Below are positions 1 to 8,340 of a DNA stretch of 46,561 bases, piece after piece. This DNA comes from a virus. Every line of letters begins with the position of its first letter. Position 1 is the first letter of the stretch. Under the pieces are notes generated by a model that saw only the letters and a list, made by a program, of their open reading frames with translations, was not told the DNA's origin and ran no database searches. The position numbers and the translations under genes are program-made. The stretch is from positions 1 through 46,561 of IMG/VR virus record IMGVR_UViG_3300049432_000094, one strand, 5' to 3'.

Positions 1-27
1 GATCTGCGTGAGCAGGTCCACCACCTG
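1..27. repeat. Terminal direct repeat (circular contig overlap), left copy
   Basis: Bases 1-27 are identical to bases 46535-46561. A gene reads in frame through the join once one copy is removed, so this is best read as the assembly overlap of a circular or circularly permuted molecule of about 46,534 bp, not a biological terminal repeat. Confidence 0.93.
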
Positions 28-93
28 GGCCAGAGACGCCGCTGTGTCGGAAGGAGCCGACGGCGGCGTCTCTGGCCGAGGTGTGTCGGTCAC
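1..93 (-). CDS. Small protein downstream of capsid gene, N-terminal part (gene crosses the window ends)
   Basis: A GTG start at 93-91 overlaps the capsid-gene stop (GTGA). The frame runs to base 1 and continues in the other end of the window to a TGA at 46471-46469. Joining the ends with one 27-bp copy removed gives an uninterrupted 52-residue protein beginning VTDTPRPETPPSAP, with a Pro/Ala-rich N-terminus, a short helix (about residues 20-37, AASLAQVVDLLTQIRD) and an acidic end. It lies between the major capsid protein and the first head-tail connector, a place where actinophages often carry a tiny gene. Function is unknown. Confidence 0.8.
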   Translation of the reverse strand, partial: MTDTPRPETPPSAPSDTAASLAQVVDLLTQI

Positions 94-1199
94 GAACCGA
101 CGGAGACGAACGCGACCTCGTCGAAGCCACGCGCACCGGCCACGACGTGGCGGATGCGGTACTCGACGGCGTCGTGCTCGAAGTCGCCCTCGGACGGGTC
201 GATCGACCCACCACCCGGGCGGACACCGGTGTCGGCGCGCTGACGCAGATCCGGCGCCTCGTGACCCTGCAGGAACACGCCGAACACGGCCGGGCGCTCG
301 CTGTCGGGACCTGCGAGCAGGTACCAGGTGTCGGGCGCCTTCGCGTGCTTGTTGATCGCGGTCAGCCACGGGTTGACCACGATCTGCGGCGTGGACGACA
401 GGCTGTTGCCGCGGACCTCAGCCTCGACCCCGGAAACCGTCGTCTTGACGGTGACGGTCTCGACGATCTGCTTTGCCGTCAGGGACAGCGACTGCGGGAC
501 CACCAGGCGGGGCGTGTCGATGATGATGGGGTTGCCATCCTCGTCGACCTGGTTGGTGATCGTCTGCAGTGCCTCCTCGAGGTTCTCCCGGGTCAGCGGG
601 GTCGTGGCCGGCGTGCCGATCCAGGCCGCCGGACCGGTCGCGGTGGCGATCGCCGAGGTGACCTTGTGGTCCTCGGTGTTCACCGCCGCACGGGACAGCC
701 GGTTCGGGGCGTCGGCGAAGGCGGACAGGTCGTCGTTGACGCCTGCCTCCCACGACCAGGCGAGCGCAGCACCGGTCTTGCCGGTCTTGAGCTCGATCTC
801 GGTCTCCGACAGTGCCCGACGGGTGTAGGGCGCCAGCTCGGCGACGTCCGGCAGGATCCCGCCGCCTCCGAGGAGGTCGATGAGCTTGACGGCCCGGAAG
901 TCCGGCACGGTCCGGCGAGCGGCGAACTGCTGCCAGATCGACGGCCGCTGGGCGTAACGGCGCTGAAGTGAGCGGCCGAGGACGTCACCGAAGAGGATCG
1001 GGAAGTCCGAGGTGCTCATGGCCTCGTTGAGGTCCAGGCGCGCGTAGCGGTCGCCCCGGAATGCGGGCTGGATGAGCCGTTCGGAGACGGCCTTCATCTT
1101 GGCCCGGTACGCGGCGTCCGCCATGCGACGGTCGCGACCGGAGGGGCTGCGGAGGGCGGCGATCATCTGATCGACCGACTCGTTGATGGTTGCGGTCAT
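90..1199 (-). CDS. Major capsid protein
   Basis: This 369-residue protein is the main shell protein by position and character. It follows the protease-scaffold gene and the decoration protein and precedes the head-tail connectors. Length and overall texture fit HK97-fold capsid proteins of actinophages: a basic helical N-terminal arm (residues 1-60), a middle domain with SATATG- and NPII-like strands, and a C-terminal segment ending in FVSVGS. No separate delta-domain protease cleavage site can be named. The ATG at 1199 is preceded by GAGGCC in the 14-bp gap after the previous gene. Assignment rests on synteny and composition rather than a catalytic motif. Confidence 0.85.
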   Translation of the reverse strand: MTATINESVDQMIAALRSPSGRDRRMADAAYRAKMKAVSERLIQPAFRGDRYARLDLNEAMSTSDFPILFGDVLGRSLQRRYAQRPSIWQQFAARRTVPDFRAVKLIDLLGGGGILPDVAELAPYTRRALSETEIELKTGKTGAALAWSWEAGVNDDLSAFADAPNRLSRAAVNTEDHKVTSAIATATGPAAWIGTPATTPLTRENLEEALQTITNQVDEDGNPIIIDTPRLVVPQSLSLTAKQIVETVTVKTTVSGVEAEVRGNSLSSTPQIVVNPWLTAINKHAKAPDTWYLLAGPDSERPAVFGVFLQGHEAPDLRQRADTGVRPGGGSIDPSEGDFEHDAVEYRIRHVVAGARGFDEVAFVSVGS

Positions 1200-1213
1200 G
1201 ATGTGTGGCCTCC

Positions 1214-1585
1214 TCAGACCCGTGCGATCTTGACGGACACCGTGCCGGCGCCCGATCCCTTGGTGCCGTCCGCGGTGAACCCGGGCACGGAGTAGCCGAA
1301 CAGCTTGTTGGTGCTGACGGTGGCGGTGAGCGCGCCGGCGGGCGTGATGTAGACCGGGGTGCCGGCCGCGGCGAGCGCGCCTGTGACCTCGAGGTCGAAC
1401 ACGCCGTCGAGCGCGACGGTGGCGAAGCCGTCGGCGTTGCCGCCGGCCTTGTCGCCGCCGGTGGCGCGGTCGGTGAGTGCGACACCGGGGAGGTCGCCGA
1501 CGATGACCGGGTCACCCGACTCCACGCCGGATGCCACCGGAAGCGACAGTGAGTCGCTCCACGCGAAGCGGTTGTTCGTGGCCAT
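1214..1585 (-). CDS. Capsid decoration / DUF2190-like protein
   Basis: This 123-residue, Gly/Ala/Thr/Val-rich beta protein lacks charged helices. The segment after residue 25 (DPVIVGDLPGVAL) and the later VALDGVFDLEVTG and GTPVYITPAGALT segments match the pattern of DUF2190-type small capsid proteins, which trim the outside of heads. It sits directly between the scaffold/protease gene (3-bp gap) and the major capsid gene, the usual place for a head decoration protein. A GAGGG motif precedes the ATG at 1585. Function is inferred from family pattern and position. Confidence 0.72.
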   Translation of the reverse strand: MATNNRFAWSDSLSLPVASGVESGDPVIVGDLPGVALTDRATGGDKAGGNADGFATVALDGVFDLEVTGALAAAGTPVYITPAGALTATVSTNKLFGYSVPGFTADGTKGSGAGTVSVKIARV

Positions 1586-1588
1586 GTG

Positions 1589-2032
1589 TCAGCCCTCCTT
1601 CACGGCGCCGAAGATGGCGTCGTCGAGTTTGTCGAGGTCGGCTTCGCTGACCTCGCTGTCGGTGGTGCCGGGACGCTGGCCGTTGCCGCGCGGCTTGCCG
1701 GCTCCGTGGGCCTCGGCGACCTTCGCGGCGGCCTCGGCCACGATCTTGGCGAACGCGTCCTCGTCGAGGGCGCCGTCCTCCTTGACCTGGGCCTGCGCCT
1801 TGAGCCCGACCTTCTCCAGGTCGGTGAACTCGGTCTCGGCCTCGGCGATGATCTGGTCGAGCCGCTTGCCGCGGTCGGCCTCGGCGATCGCCTTGCGGGC
1901 TTCGGCGAGGTCGGCCTCGGCCTTGTCGGCCCGCGCCTTCTCGGTGTCACGCTCGGACTCGAGCGCGCTCACCCGGCCGGCCTTCTCGCGAAGACCCGAG
2001 AGCTCGGTCTCCTCGATCTGGGTTGTTGCCAT
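1589..2032 (-). CDS. Nested internal-start scaffold protein (same frame as the protease gene)
   Basis: Inside the protease gene an ATG at 2032-2030 begins MATTQIEETELSG and is preceded by GAGGAGGACACC, a near-consensus ribosome binding site at good spacing. It lies exactly where the protease domain ends and the coiled-coil scaffold domain begins. The product would be 147 residues, mostly helix, with a C-terminal acidic helix (DLDKLDDAIFGAV) that could contact the capsid protein. The layout parallels lambda C/Nu3, where an internal start makes free scaffold. It is read from sequence signals only; expression is not shown. Confidence 0.6.
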   Translation of the reverse strand: MATTQIEETELSGLREKAGRVSALESERDTEKARADKAEADLAEARKAIAEADRGKRLDQIIAEAETEFTDLEKVGLKAQAQVKEDGALDEDAFAKIVAEAAAKVAEAHGAGKPRGNGQRPGTTDSEVSEADLDKLDDAIFGAVKEG

Positions 2033-2866
2033 GGTGTCCTCCTCGGACTCCTCGGTTGGGGATGGCCCGGCCGGGCTGACCGGGACGTACTGGGTGGAGA
2101 CGCGGACCTCGACCCGGTCGCCGGTCAGGGCGTTGGGGAGGTCGTTGTCGCCTGTGGTGTAGGACTGCTGCCAGACACCGGTGTCGTCGCCGGTCTCGAT
2201 CTCGAACCAGGCGGTGGTCTCGTCGAAGTCGCGGAGCCAGACGTAGATCTTCTCGGCGCCGTACTCGTCACGCACGAGCGTGGACAGGGCCTCACGTCGG
2301 TCGTTGACGGTCGCCTCGGTGATGCCGTGACGGACAGCTCTGGCGTTGACCCTGGAAGGGCGTGCCGACTCGTACACGTTCAGGATGGAGCCCCCACGTC
2401 CGGCCTGGGTGACGAAGTCGACGGACTTGCCCTCGATGAGCTTGGAGACGATCGTGGTCGACTTCCCGTCGACCTCGCCCTCCTCGACCTCGGCCGCGGC
2501 CCGGATCGACACGCCGATCGCCGACGCGAACACCTTGTCGGTCAGGAGCTCGCGGTACGGAGCAACCGGGGACGCTTCCGCGACGAGCTGCTTGCCATCC
2601 CAGTGGGCGTCTTCTTCGAGCACCGCTCCGATGGTCAGTACGGAGCGTTCGGGACGCTCGAAGGTTTCTGACTCGGTGGGGTGATCGAAGTGCATGAGGG
2701 TGCCCTTGGGGAACACCCGATCGGTGGCCGCGGCCTCGAGGACCTCCGGGGAGTAGTAGCCACTCGACCCGAAGCCCGGGGTGATGATCCCAATCTGCAG
2801 GTGCCCGGTCTTGGAATCGACCTCGGCGGACTGCAGCGTCGTGGCCTCGGTGATGGTCTTGGGCAT
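1589..2866 (-). CDS. Capsid maturation protease with C-terminal scaffold domain
   Basis: This 425-residue protein has two parts. Residues 1-200 resemble actinophage prohead proteases: PGFGSSGYYSPEVL, then FPKGTLMHFDH (His near 60), then a Ser-bearing segment SAIGVSIRA (around 145-153) and SVDFVTQAGRGGSIL. The His and Ser are plausible catalytic residues by family analogy. After a linker, residues from about 279 form a charged coiled coil (alternating EKARADKAEADLAEARK) typical of scaffolds. It precedes decoration and capsid genes. The start at 2866 has a strong Shine-Dalgarno (GGGAGGACC). An in-frame internal start at 2032 can make the scaffold alone. Confidence 0.78.
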   Translation of the reverse strand: MPKTITEATTLQSAEVDSKTGHLQIGIITPGFGSSGYYSPEVLEAAATDRVFPKGTLMHFDHPTESETFERPERSVLTIGAVLEEDAHWDGKQLVAEASPVAPYRELLTDKVFASAIGVSIRAAAEVEEGEVDGKSTTIVSKLIEGKSVDFVTQAGRGGSILNVYESARPSRVNARAVRHGITEATVNDRREALSTLVRDEYGAEKIYVWLRDFDETTAWFEIETGDDTGVWQQSYTTGDNDLPNALTGDRVEVRVSTQYVPVSPAGPSPTEESEEDTMATTQIEETELSGLREKAGRVSALESERDTEKARADKAEADLAEARKAIAEADRGKRLDQIIAEAETEFTDLEKVGLKAQAQVKEDGALDEDAFAKIVAEAAAKVAEAHGAGKPRGNGQRPGTTDSEVSEADLDKLDDAIFGAVKEG

Positions 2867-2901
2867 GTCCGTGGTCCTCCCGCTGGCGGTAGGTTGGGGT
2901 G

Positions 2902-3108
2902 ATGGGGCAGGACGACGAGAATGCCGGCGGACCGGGCGAGTGCCCTGGTCACGAATGGGTGCCAGCCGACATTCAGCCGGTCGAGCGGAACGGTGTCGTC
3001 GGGATGTCGATCGTCAATGAATGCAAGTGGTGCCCCGCGGTCTTCTACGAGCCGTCGAACGTCGACCGGTTCCCCGAGACGAACGGACTCGACCCGCGGC
3101 TGCTATGA
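2902..3108 (+). CDS. Small zinc-ribbon-like protein on the opposite strand within the head operon
   Basis: This 68-residue protein starts MGQDDENAGG and carries ECPGHEW (C-x2-H) around residue 14 and ECKWC (C-x2-C) around residue 43, spaced as in a small treble-clef or zinc-ribbon fold, then FYEPSNVDRF. A GTG directly before the ATG is an alternative start. It is divergent from the protease gene (35-bp gap) and its stop overlaps the end of the next minus-strand gene. Such single inverted genes in a late operon are often morons with their own control. No specific family can be named. Confidence 0.6.
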   Translation: MGQDDENAGGPGECPGHEWVPADIQPVERNGVVGMSIVNECKWCPAVFYEPSNVDRFPETNGLDPRLL

Positions 3109-3261
3109 GATGTGCGACGGGTCGGCGACTGCGGCCCGGATCTCCGCCGCGTACGCCTGAGCCTGCTGAGCATCCATGCCGTCGCTGACGTAGGCGTCGA
3201 CGAGCTCCTCGTCAGTGGCGGCGACCGCCTCGTCCCAGTCCATCGTCGTCGGCAGGATCAC
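3103..3261 (-). CDS. Small acidic protein after the MuF gene
   Basis: A GTG start at 3261 overlaps the MuF stop (GTGA) and opens a 52-residue acidic helical protein (TTMDWDEAVAATDEELVDAY, then AAEIRAAVADPSHIS) ending in TAG at 3103. It shares its last bases with the end of the convergent plus-strand gene. Translational coupling and composition support it; function is unknown. Confidence 0.65.
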   Translation of the reverse strand: MILPTTMDWDEAVAATDEELVDAYVSDGMDAQQAQAYAAEIRAAVADPSHIS

Positions 3262-4931
3262 GGCTTGAGCCTACTCTCGAAGAGGACGTCGAACGCGTCG
3301 GCGATGTCGTCGAAGTTGTCGTCTGACCACTGCCTGAGGGCGTTGATCCCGTCGAGCCGGCGCATGGTCTTCAGGTCCTGCGCAAGGTCGCCTCGGCCGG
3401 TCTTGCGCGCCACCCACTGGGCGTAGGCCCGGGCGAACAGCTCCTCGCGGCTAGCCAGGTAGTCGGCGTGCGCCCGGATCTCGGCGCTGCTGCGCGTGTC
3501 GGCTGCGACAGCTCGCAGTCCCTTGACCTCAGGCGTCCTGTCGATGGCGGCACGCAACGCAACCCACTCAGGTTCGGTCGACGTCGCGGACGCCATGCGC
3601 TGGGCACTTCCGAAGTCCTGCCAGTCCAGATAGTGGCCGAACTCGTGGGCGGTCGTCAGGCCCTTGCCGAGGGCGTTCGGGTTGACCCGCAGCGTCATCG
3701 TCTTGGCCGCGAAGGTGCCCTGCACTCCGCCGGCGTTGGCAAGTGGCAACACCGCGAGTGGGTTCTTGAGCAGAGGCACGTCGTGCAACGCCTGGATCGA
3801 CTTGAGGATCCGCTCTGGCACTGGACCGACGGCCTTCTTGGTGCCGCTGCCAAACCGCCACGGCTTCGGCGTCTTCGGCGCGACCTTGTCGCGGCGGGCC
3901 AGCCGGAACCCGGCGGGCGCCGGCGACGGCACCCATGAGTCTCGCCATCCGCTGGCATGCCGGAGGGTCGCCCACTTCGACATCGGGAACTTGCCTGCCC
4001 GCCACGCGGCATACCGTGCGGGGCCGAGAACGTCGAGCTGTTCGCTGGTCGAGAGTCGACCGAACATGGTGGCCGAGGACTGCAGAAGCGACGGCTGCTC
4101 CTCGACGTTCTTGAACCCGAGCTCGCGCCAGGACTTGGTCTTCGGGACTCGGACGCATCGGCAGTTCTGGTGTCCGGACGGGCCGGGCTCGGTGAGCGGG
4201 AACTCCTGCCCGTTCATCGCCCAACAGGCCGGACAGGTGCGGTGGCCGAGCTCGGCCACCCAGATCCAGCCGGCGAGCACGTCGGTGTGCTGCTTCTCGG
4301 CCAGCATCGAGGCGGCACGGTGTGCGTCGAGCATCTCGGTGCGCGCGATCGTCAGCGCCCGGGTCAGACCGCCGTTGAATCCGACCTCGGCCTGGCGGAC
4401 CATGCGTCGAGCGACCTCGCGGGGGTTCGCTCCCACGAGGATCCCGCGGACCAGCTGCCGTTTCATCACCGCGGTGGCGTGATCGGCGAGCGGGTACGAC
4501 AGCTTGGTGATCTGCTCGGTCGAGCGTTGCACCATCGCATCCACTTGGGAGGCGTCGACGCGGGACCACCCGGCAACTTGCTCACCAGTCGGCAGCTGTG
4601 AGGAGATCAGCCGGTCGGTCGTTCGGCCTGCGTTGTCGATGACCTGACGCAGATTCCCGATCGCCTTCGCCGCTGACTGGTCCACGAGGCCGGTGAGTCG
4701 CTGCTCGATGACGGCCAGCGAGTTGGCCAGCCGTCGCGAACGGATGATCTGCATACGGGTCGGTGGACCATCTGCGGTGAGCTCGGCGATCGTCGCTGTC
4801 AGCTCGGGTGCGATGTCGTCCCAGGCGCGAGCCCATGCCGCCACCACGGTGCGGGTGTGGTCATCAGTGAGGCGCGCCAGGTAGGAGCGCAACTGTGCGA
4901 GGAGCTGTGTCGTCTCCTCGTTGGCCGCCAT
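3258..4931 (-). CDS. MuF-like head morphogenesis protein fused to a zincin-like metallopeptidase domain
   Basis: This is a 557-residue, two-part protein. Residues about 1-260 are a MuF/head morphogenesis domain: a long helical N-terminus, ARTEMLDAHR (about 196-205), and the Cys cluster RTCPACW (C233, C236) with HQNCRC (H254, C257, C259). MuF proteins enter or line the head near the portal. Residues about 370-557 carry TTAHEFGHYLDW, an HExxH zinc motif (H429-H433), and a later SREELFARAYAQWV helix (E496/E497) that fits the third zinc ligand. Zincin domains on MuF proteins are known among polymorphic-toxin-like cargo. It starts next to the portal stop. Whether the protease acts in head maturation or is injected is unknown. 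Confidence 0.85.
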   Translation of the reverse strand: MAANEETTQLLAQLRSYLARLTDDHTRTVVAAWARAWDDIAPELTATIAELTADGPPTRMQIIRSRRLANSLAVIEQRLTGLVDQSAAKAIGNLRQVIDNAGRTTDRLISSQLPTGEQVAGWSRVDASQVDAMVQRSTEQITKLSYPLADHATAVMKRQLVRGILVGANPREVARRMVRQAEVGFNGGLTRALTIARTEMLDAHRAASMLAEKQHTDVLAGWIWVAELGHRTCPACWAMNGQEFPLTEPGPSGHQNCRCVRVPKTKSWRELGFKNVEEQPSLLQSSATMFGRLSTSEQLDVLGPARYAAWRAGKFPMSKWATLRHASGWRDSWVPSPAPAGFRLARRDKVAPKTPKPWRFGSGTKKAVGPVPERILKSIQALHDVPLLKNPLAVLPLANAGGVQGTFAAKTMTLRVNPNALGKGLTTAHEFGHYLDWQDFGSAQRMASATSTEPEWVALRAAIDRTPEVKGLRAVAADTRSSAEIRAHADYLASREELFARAYAQWVARKTGRGDLAQDLKTMRRLDGINALRQWSDDNFDDIADAFDVLFESRLKP

Positions 4932-6529
4932 CAGAGGTCCTCAGCGGGATCCTCGCCGTTGCGGAACCTCTGCACTGCGACGTCGCCGGCGGTCGCCTTC
5001 GGCGGTACGAAGTTACCGTCGTCGTCGGTGACCTGGTCGAGGATCTCATCGACGTCCTCGACGCCGGGCAGGTACATGAGCGCGGCCCGCAGGATGACGA
5101 GGTCGGGCACGAGCTCCAGGTCGGCGGCAATCGAGACCGCCTCGAGGAGGACCTTGGGGTCGACCTGGTCGAGGTCGCCGAAAGTGATCTCGACAGTCCG
5201 GTCGATGTCGCCGGCCAGCTCGTACTGCTCGGTGTCCCACTCGTCACGGGTGACGGTGCCTCGCAGCGGGCCTCGAGGTGCCTTGATGGCTTGGTCGATG
5301 GCGTACCCGATCGAGTCGCCGTATACCGTCTGCCACAGCCGCTGCCGGGCCTTGAACTCCAGCACGGTCGGGGTGTCGAGGGTCTCGGCTGTCGCACGTG
5401 CGCCGGTGACACCCGGGTCGCCGAGAAGCATGGTGACAGGCACTCCGAGTGAAGCGGCGACCATGGCGGCCAGGGGGCGGCCGGAGTCGGCGTCGATGGT
5501 CGCGCCGCTCTTGGGGATGGCCTCGAGCGTGGCGCCGGACATCACCGCCGTCTGGCCGACCTTCTCAGCCTCGGAGGTGCGGACAGTGGCACCGGTGCTG
5601 GCGCTGTTCTTGCGGACCTCGGTCGCCGCGGTGCCGGCAGTCTTCTTCGACTGCCCGGTGACCTTCCACGCATACGTGGACAGGGCCTTCATCAGCTTGG
5701 CCCAGTCGGACAGGAACGTGCCGTAGGCGCGGGCCCAGTCGATGCCGGCGAACGCGTCGCCGACGCCGAAGTCCCACCCGTCGGGCCGGTTCACCACGAC
5801 GTGGCGGACTGGTGCGTCCCAGAACACCTCGATGCTGTCGATGAACTTGGGGCGCCGGCGCGGCCGGTACGCGATGTCGGGGTAGTACGCCTCACGGCGG
5901 ACCGTGTTCTTCTGGCCGTCGTCGCTGATCTCCACGACCGTCCAAGCCCGCTTGTAGTACCACGGCTCGTCGCGGTCCTGGGGGTTGCAGATCCGTTCGG
6001 AGATCTCCGCGAACGGGATCGACCGCACCTTGACCGAGCCGGACATCGGCCGGGTGAAGTGGGCGAGGAACACGTTCCCGTCGGTGCCGACGGTCCGCTC
6101 GAGGTCCTCCTGCGCGCCGGACCCGAAGAGGGTCTCGCGGTTCAGGTCGATGTAGGCCTGGACGACGTCGACGAGCTCGGTGGCGGTCTTGTCGCGGGCT
6201 TCGATCTCGACACCGCGACCCCAAACGTAGGAGTGCCGCAACGCGAGACCCCGCTTGATGAGCGGGTTCGACAGCACCATGATCCGGCACAGCTCGGCGT
6301 TCCGGTTCATGCCATCGCGGGAGAACTGGGCCGTCGACCAGGCGCCGATCCGCTGCCAGCCGACATCCTCGCGGGCGAGCTCGATGTCGGCCATCGACTC
6401 TTCGAGCATCTCGATCGTGTTGGACGCGGCCTCGAGTTGCTCGGCCATGAACACGATCCGCTCGCGGGTGGTGTCCTCGATCTCGGTGACCGTCTGGGCC
6501 GGGTCGGTGATGCGGTCGATCATGCCCAC
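4931..6529 (-). CDS. Portal protein
   Basis: This 532-residue protein sits immediately after the terminase and before MuF, the standard portal position. It has a helical N-terminal region, LSNPLIKRGLALRHSYVWGRGVEIEA (residues about 78-103 in short form), a VGTDGNVFLAHF strand segment, a long stem-helix region around LGVPVTMLLGDPG, and an acidic C-terminus (VTDDDGNFVPP). It would form the dodecameric DNA channel at the head vertex. The GTG at 6529 is preferred because GGAGG lies 7 bases upstream; an ATG two codons later is less well spaced. Length matches SPP1/actinophage portals. Confidence 0.87.
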   Translation of the reverse strand: MGMIDRITDPAQTVTEIEDTTRERIVFMAEQLEAASNTIEMLEESMADIELAREDVGWQRIGAWSTAQFSRDGMNRNAELCRIMVLSNPLIKRGLALRHSYVWGRGVEIEARDKTATELVDVVQAYIDLNRETLFGSGAQEDLERTVGTDGNVFLAHFTRPMSGSVKVRSIPFAEISERICNPQDRDEPWYYKRAWTVVEISDDGQKNTVRREAYYPDIAYRPRRRPKFIDSIEVFWDAPVRHVVVNRPDGWDFGVGDAFAGIDWARAYGTFLSDWAKLMKALSTYAWKVTGQSKKTAGTAATEVRKNSASTGATVRTSEAEKVGQTAVMSGATLEAIPKSGATIDADSGRPLAAMVAASLGVPVTMLLGDPGVTGARATAETLDTPTVLEFKARQRLWQTVYGDSIGYAIDQAIKAPRGPLRGTVTRDEWDTEQYELAGDIDRTVEITFGDLDQVDPKVLLEAVSIAADLELVPDLVILRAALMYLPGVEDVDEILDQVTDDDGNFVPPKATAGDVAVQRFRNGEDPAEDL

Positions 6530-6549
6530 GACGTCACCTCCACAGTGGT

Positions 6550-8013
6550 CTAGTAGCCGGCGCCGATCTGGTAGCCGGCGAGCGACGGGTCGAGGTCGTC
6601 CTGGTCGACGATGTGGCCGAGCTCCGGCGGTACGAACGCCTTCGCGAGCATCAGCGCGTCGGCCCGGTCCGGGGACGGCAGGCCCCGCTTGCGGATGTCG
6701 TCCTTCGACTCGATCTGGATCTGCCCGCGGGACGTGTACTTGTACCGCAGTGCGCCGAGGTGGGCGGCGAGCTCGTCGTCATCGGGGTCGATGTCGATGT
6801 CGCCCTGCTCGAACAGCTCCCGCAGGCCCCAGTACCACTCGGCTCGCGCGTTCAGGAAGTGCTTGGAGTCCATCGGGGCAGCACCGGCCTGCATGTCCAT
6901 CACCGCGAAGCCCATCTCGACCAACTGGTCGACAACACCACCGCCGACACCGACACCGTCGACGCGGATCTCGAAGTCGCCCGGCAGCTCGCGCACGTGG
7001 GCGACGACGTGACCAGTCGTCTCGGTTGTCGGGAGCTTCGCGTAGGACCCGATGGTTCGACAGACAGGGCCGGCCGTGCGGATGATGATGGTCCGGTCGG
7101 TGCCATAGCGGGCGACGTCGACGCCGAGGCGCTGATCGTCAGCATCCTCAACCAGGGTCCGGTTCTGCGCCGCCTCGATGAGCGACGGTGCGATCAGGGT
7201 GTCCTCGCCGATGTCGGGGAAGTCGCCGAGGACTTTCGACGTGTAGCGGGGGGACTCCTCACCCCAGCGGATCTTCTTGTCCTCGACCCAGTCCGGTGAC
7301 AGCAGCAGCGGCCGCAGGTCGTCAGGCACCTGCTCGTCGGTGAAGTTGGGGGTGTCGAACGCCGAGATCGAGTGCACCTGCCAGCCGGAGCCGGGTTTGC
7401 AGATGCGGCCGAACTCGGTGTTCGGGTCGTCCGGGTTCCCGATCGCCAGGACTGTGGCCGACGCATTGGTAGTGATCGCCTCGACCGCGGTCCACAGCTG
7501 CTCGGGCACGCCGCACGCCTCGTCGATGATGACCAGGACGTAGCGGCGGTGGATGCCTTGGAAGCCGTGCTCGTCGGTGTCGGCAGGCTTGCGGCCGAAG
7601 CCGACCAGGGTGCCGTCGTCGAGCTTCCACTCATCGGACTGGAACACCTTGCCCGGCAGCGGATCACCACGGTGCTCGGCGAGCCTGGCGGCCTTGCGGA
7701 TCTCCTCCCACAAGATCGCGTGGACCTGCTTGTACGTGGGCGCCGTGGAGACGACGAACGCTTCGCCGGGTGCGTGGACGTCGATCCACCAGGCTGCGAG
7801 GCGGGCGGCGAGGAAGCTCTTGCCGGAGTCGTGGCACGACTTGACGGCGGTACGCGGGTGCTCGACGACAGCCTGGGAGATCTCGCGCTGCTTCGACCAC
7901 AGGTGCTCGCCGAGTCGATGCTTCACCCAGCCGGCCGGATCGGCCCGGTACGGCGACACGGGCGTCGGCTCGAAGACTCGGGCAGCTGCGTCCCAGGACT
8001 CGGTGAGTGTCAT
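6550..8013 (-). CDS. terL: Terminase large subunit (packaging ATPase and nuclease)
   Basis: This 487-residue motor protein packages DNA through the portal. The N-terminal ATPase has Walker A SCHDSGKS (59-66) and Walker B VLVIIDEA (159-166, D164/E165), followed by a coupling segment AIGNPDDP. The C-terminal RNase-H-fold nuclease has VDVARYGTD (D299), EIRVDGVGVG (D352) and SPDRADALML (D449, D452), the acidic set expected for headful or cos nucleases. The gene is followed by the portal. A small protein lies 23 bp upstream. No adjacent classical small terminase is present; the best candidate lies at 10810-11472. Confidence 0.95.
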   Translation of the reverse strand: MTLTESWDAAARVFEPTPVSPYRADPAGWVKHRLGEHLWSKQREISQAVVEHPRTAVKSCHDSGKSFLAARLAAWWIDVHAPGEAFVVSTAPTYKQVHAILWEEIRKAARLAEHRGDPLPGKVFQSDEWKLDDGTLVGFGRKPADTDEHGFQGIHRRYVLVIIDEACGVPEQLWTAVEAITTNASATVLAIGNPDDPNTEFGRICKPGSGWQVHSISAFDTPNFTDEQVPDDLRPLLLSPDWVEDKKIRWGEESPRYTSKVLGDFPDIGEDTLIAPSLIEAAQNRTLVEDADDQRLGVDVARYGTDRTIIIRTAGPVCRTIGSYAKLPTTETTGHVVAHVRELPGDFEIRVDGVGVGGGVVDQLVEMGFAVMDMQAGAAPMDSKHFLNARAEWYWGLRELFEQGDIDIDPDDDELAAHLGALRYKYTSRGQIQIESKDDIRKRGLPSPDRADALMLAKAFVPPELGHIVDQDDLDPSLAGYQIGAGY

Positions 8014-8036
8014 GGCTCGAGGTCACCTGGTCCCTC

Positions 8037-8192
8037 TCACGTGAAGCAGCCGGCCGCGATAGCGACTGTCTTGACGCAGTGGTCGGTGAGCCGCACCAGG
8101 GGGAGGTGAAAGCCGCCGGACGTCATGCATGCGTTGCACCAGAAGCCGGTGCGCAGGACGCCTGGGTCGAGTTGGACGACGATCGTGGCCAT
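8037..8192 (-). CDS. Small Cys-containing protein upstream of terminase
   Basis: This 51-residue ORF starts MATIVVQLDPGV, with a good ribosome site (GGAGGTC) 7 bases upstream. It contains WCNACM (C-x2-C) followed by DHC and GC, enough Cys/His for one zinc site. It ends 23 bp before the terminase and is the first coding gene after the tRNA/terminator segment, so it may head the late operon. Function is unknown. Confidence 0.62.
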   Translation of the reverse strand: MATIVVQLDPGVLRTGFWCNACMTSGGFHLPLVRLTDHCVKTVAIAAGCFT

Positions 8193-8340
8193 GAACGACC
8201 TCCGCCCCGGGTTGTGACTTGTCTCACCTCGGCCCGCGTGGATCGGTGACCGTACCTCGTCAGAGGCGTCGATCCATGGAAGAGGGTGCGTGTCTCCCTT
8301 GTCGACGGGGGTGGTGATGCGAGGATGTTCCTTAGCCGCA

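Noticed and set aside
1-27. Biological short terminal repeats or cos overhangs
   Set aside because: A coding frame runs through the join, and 27 bp is a plausible assembly overlap; packaging ends cannot be told from this.
3664-4482. Plus-strand 272-residue ORF opposite MuF
   Set aside because: Antisense to a gene with clear MuF and HExxH motifs; no ribosome site or family pattern.
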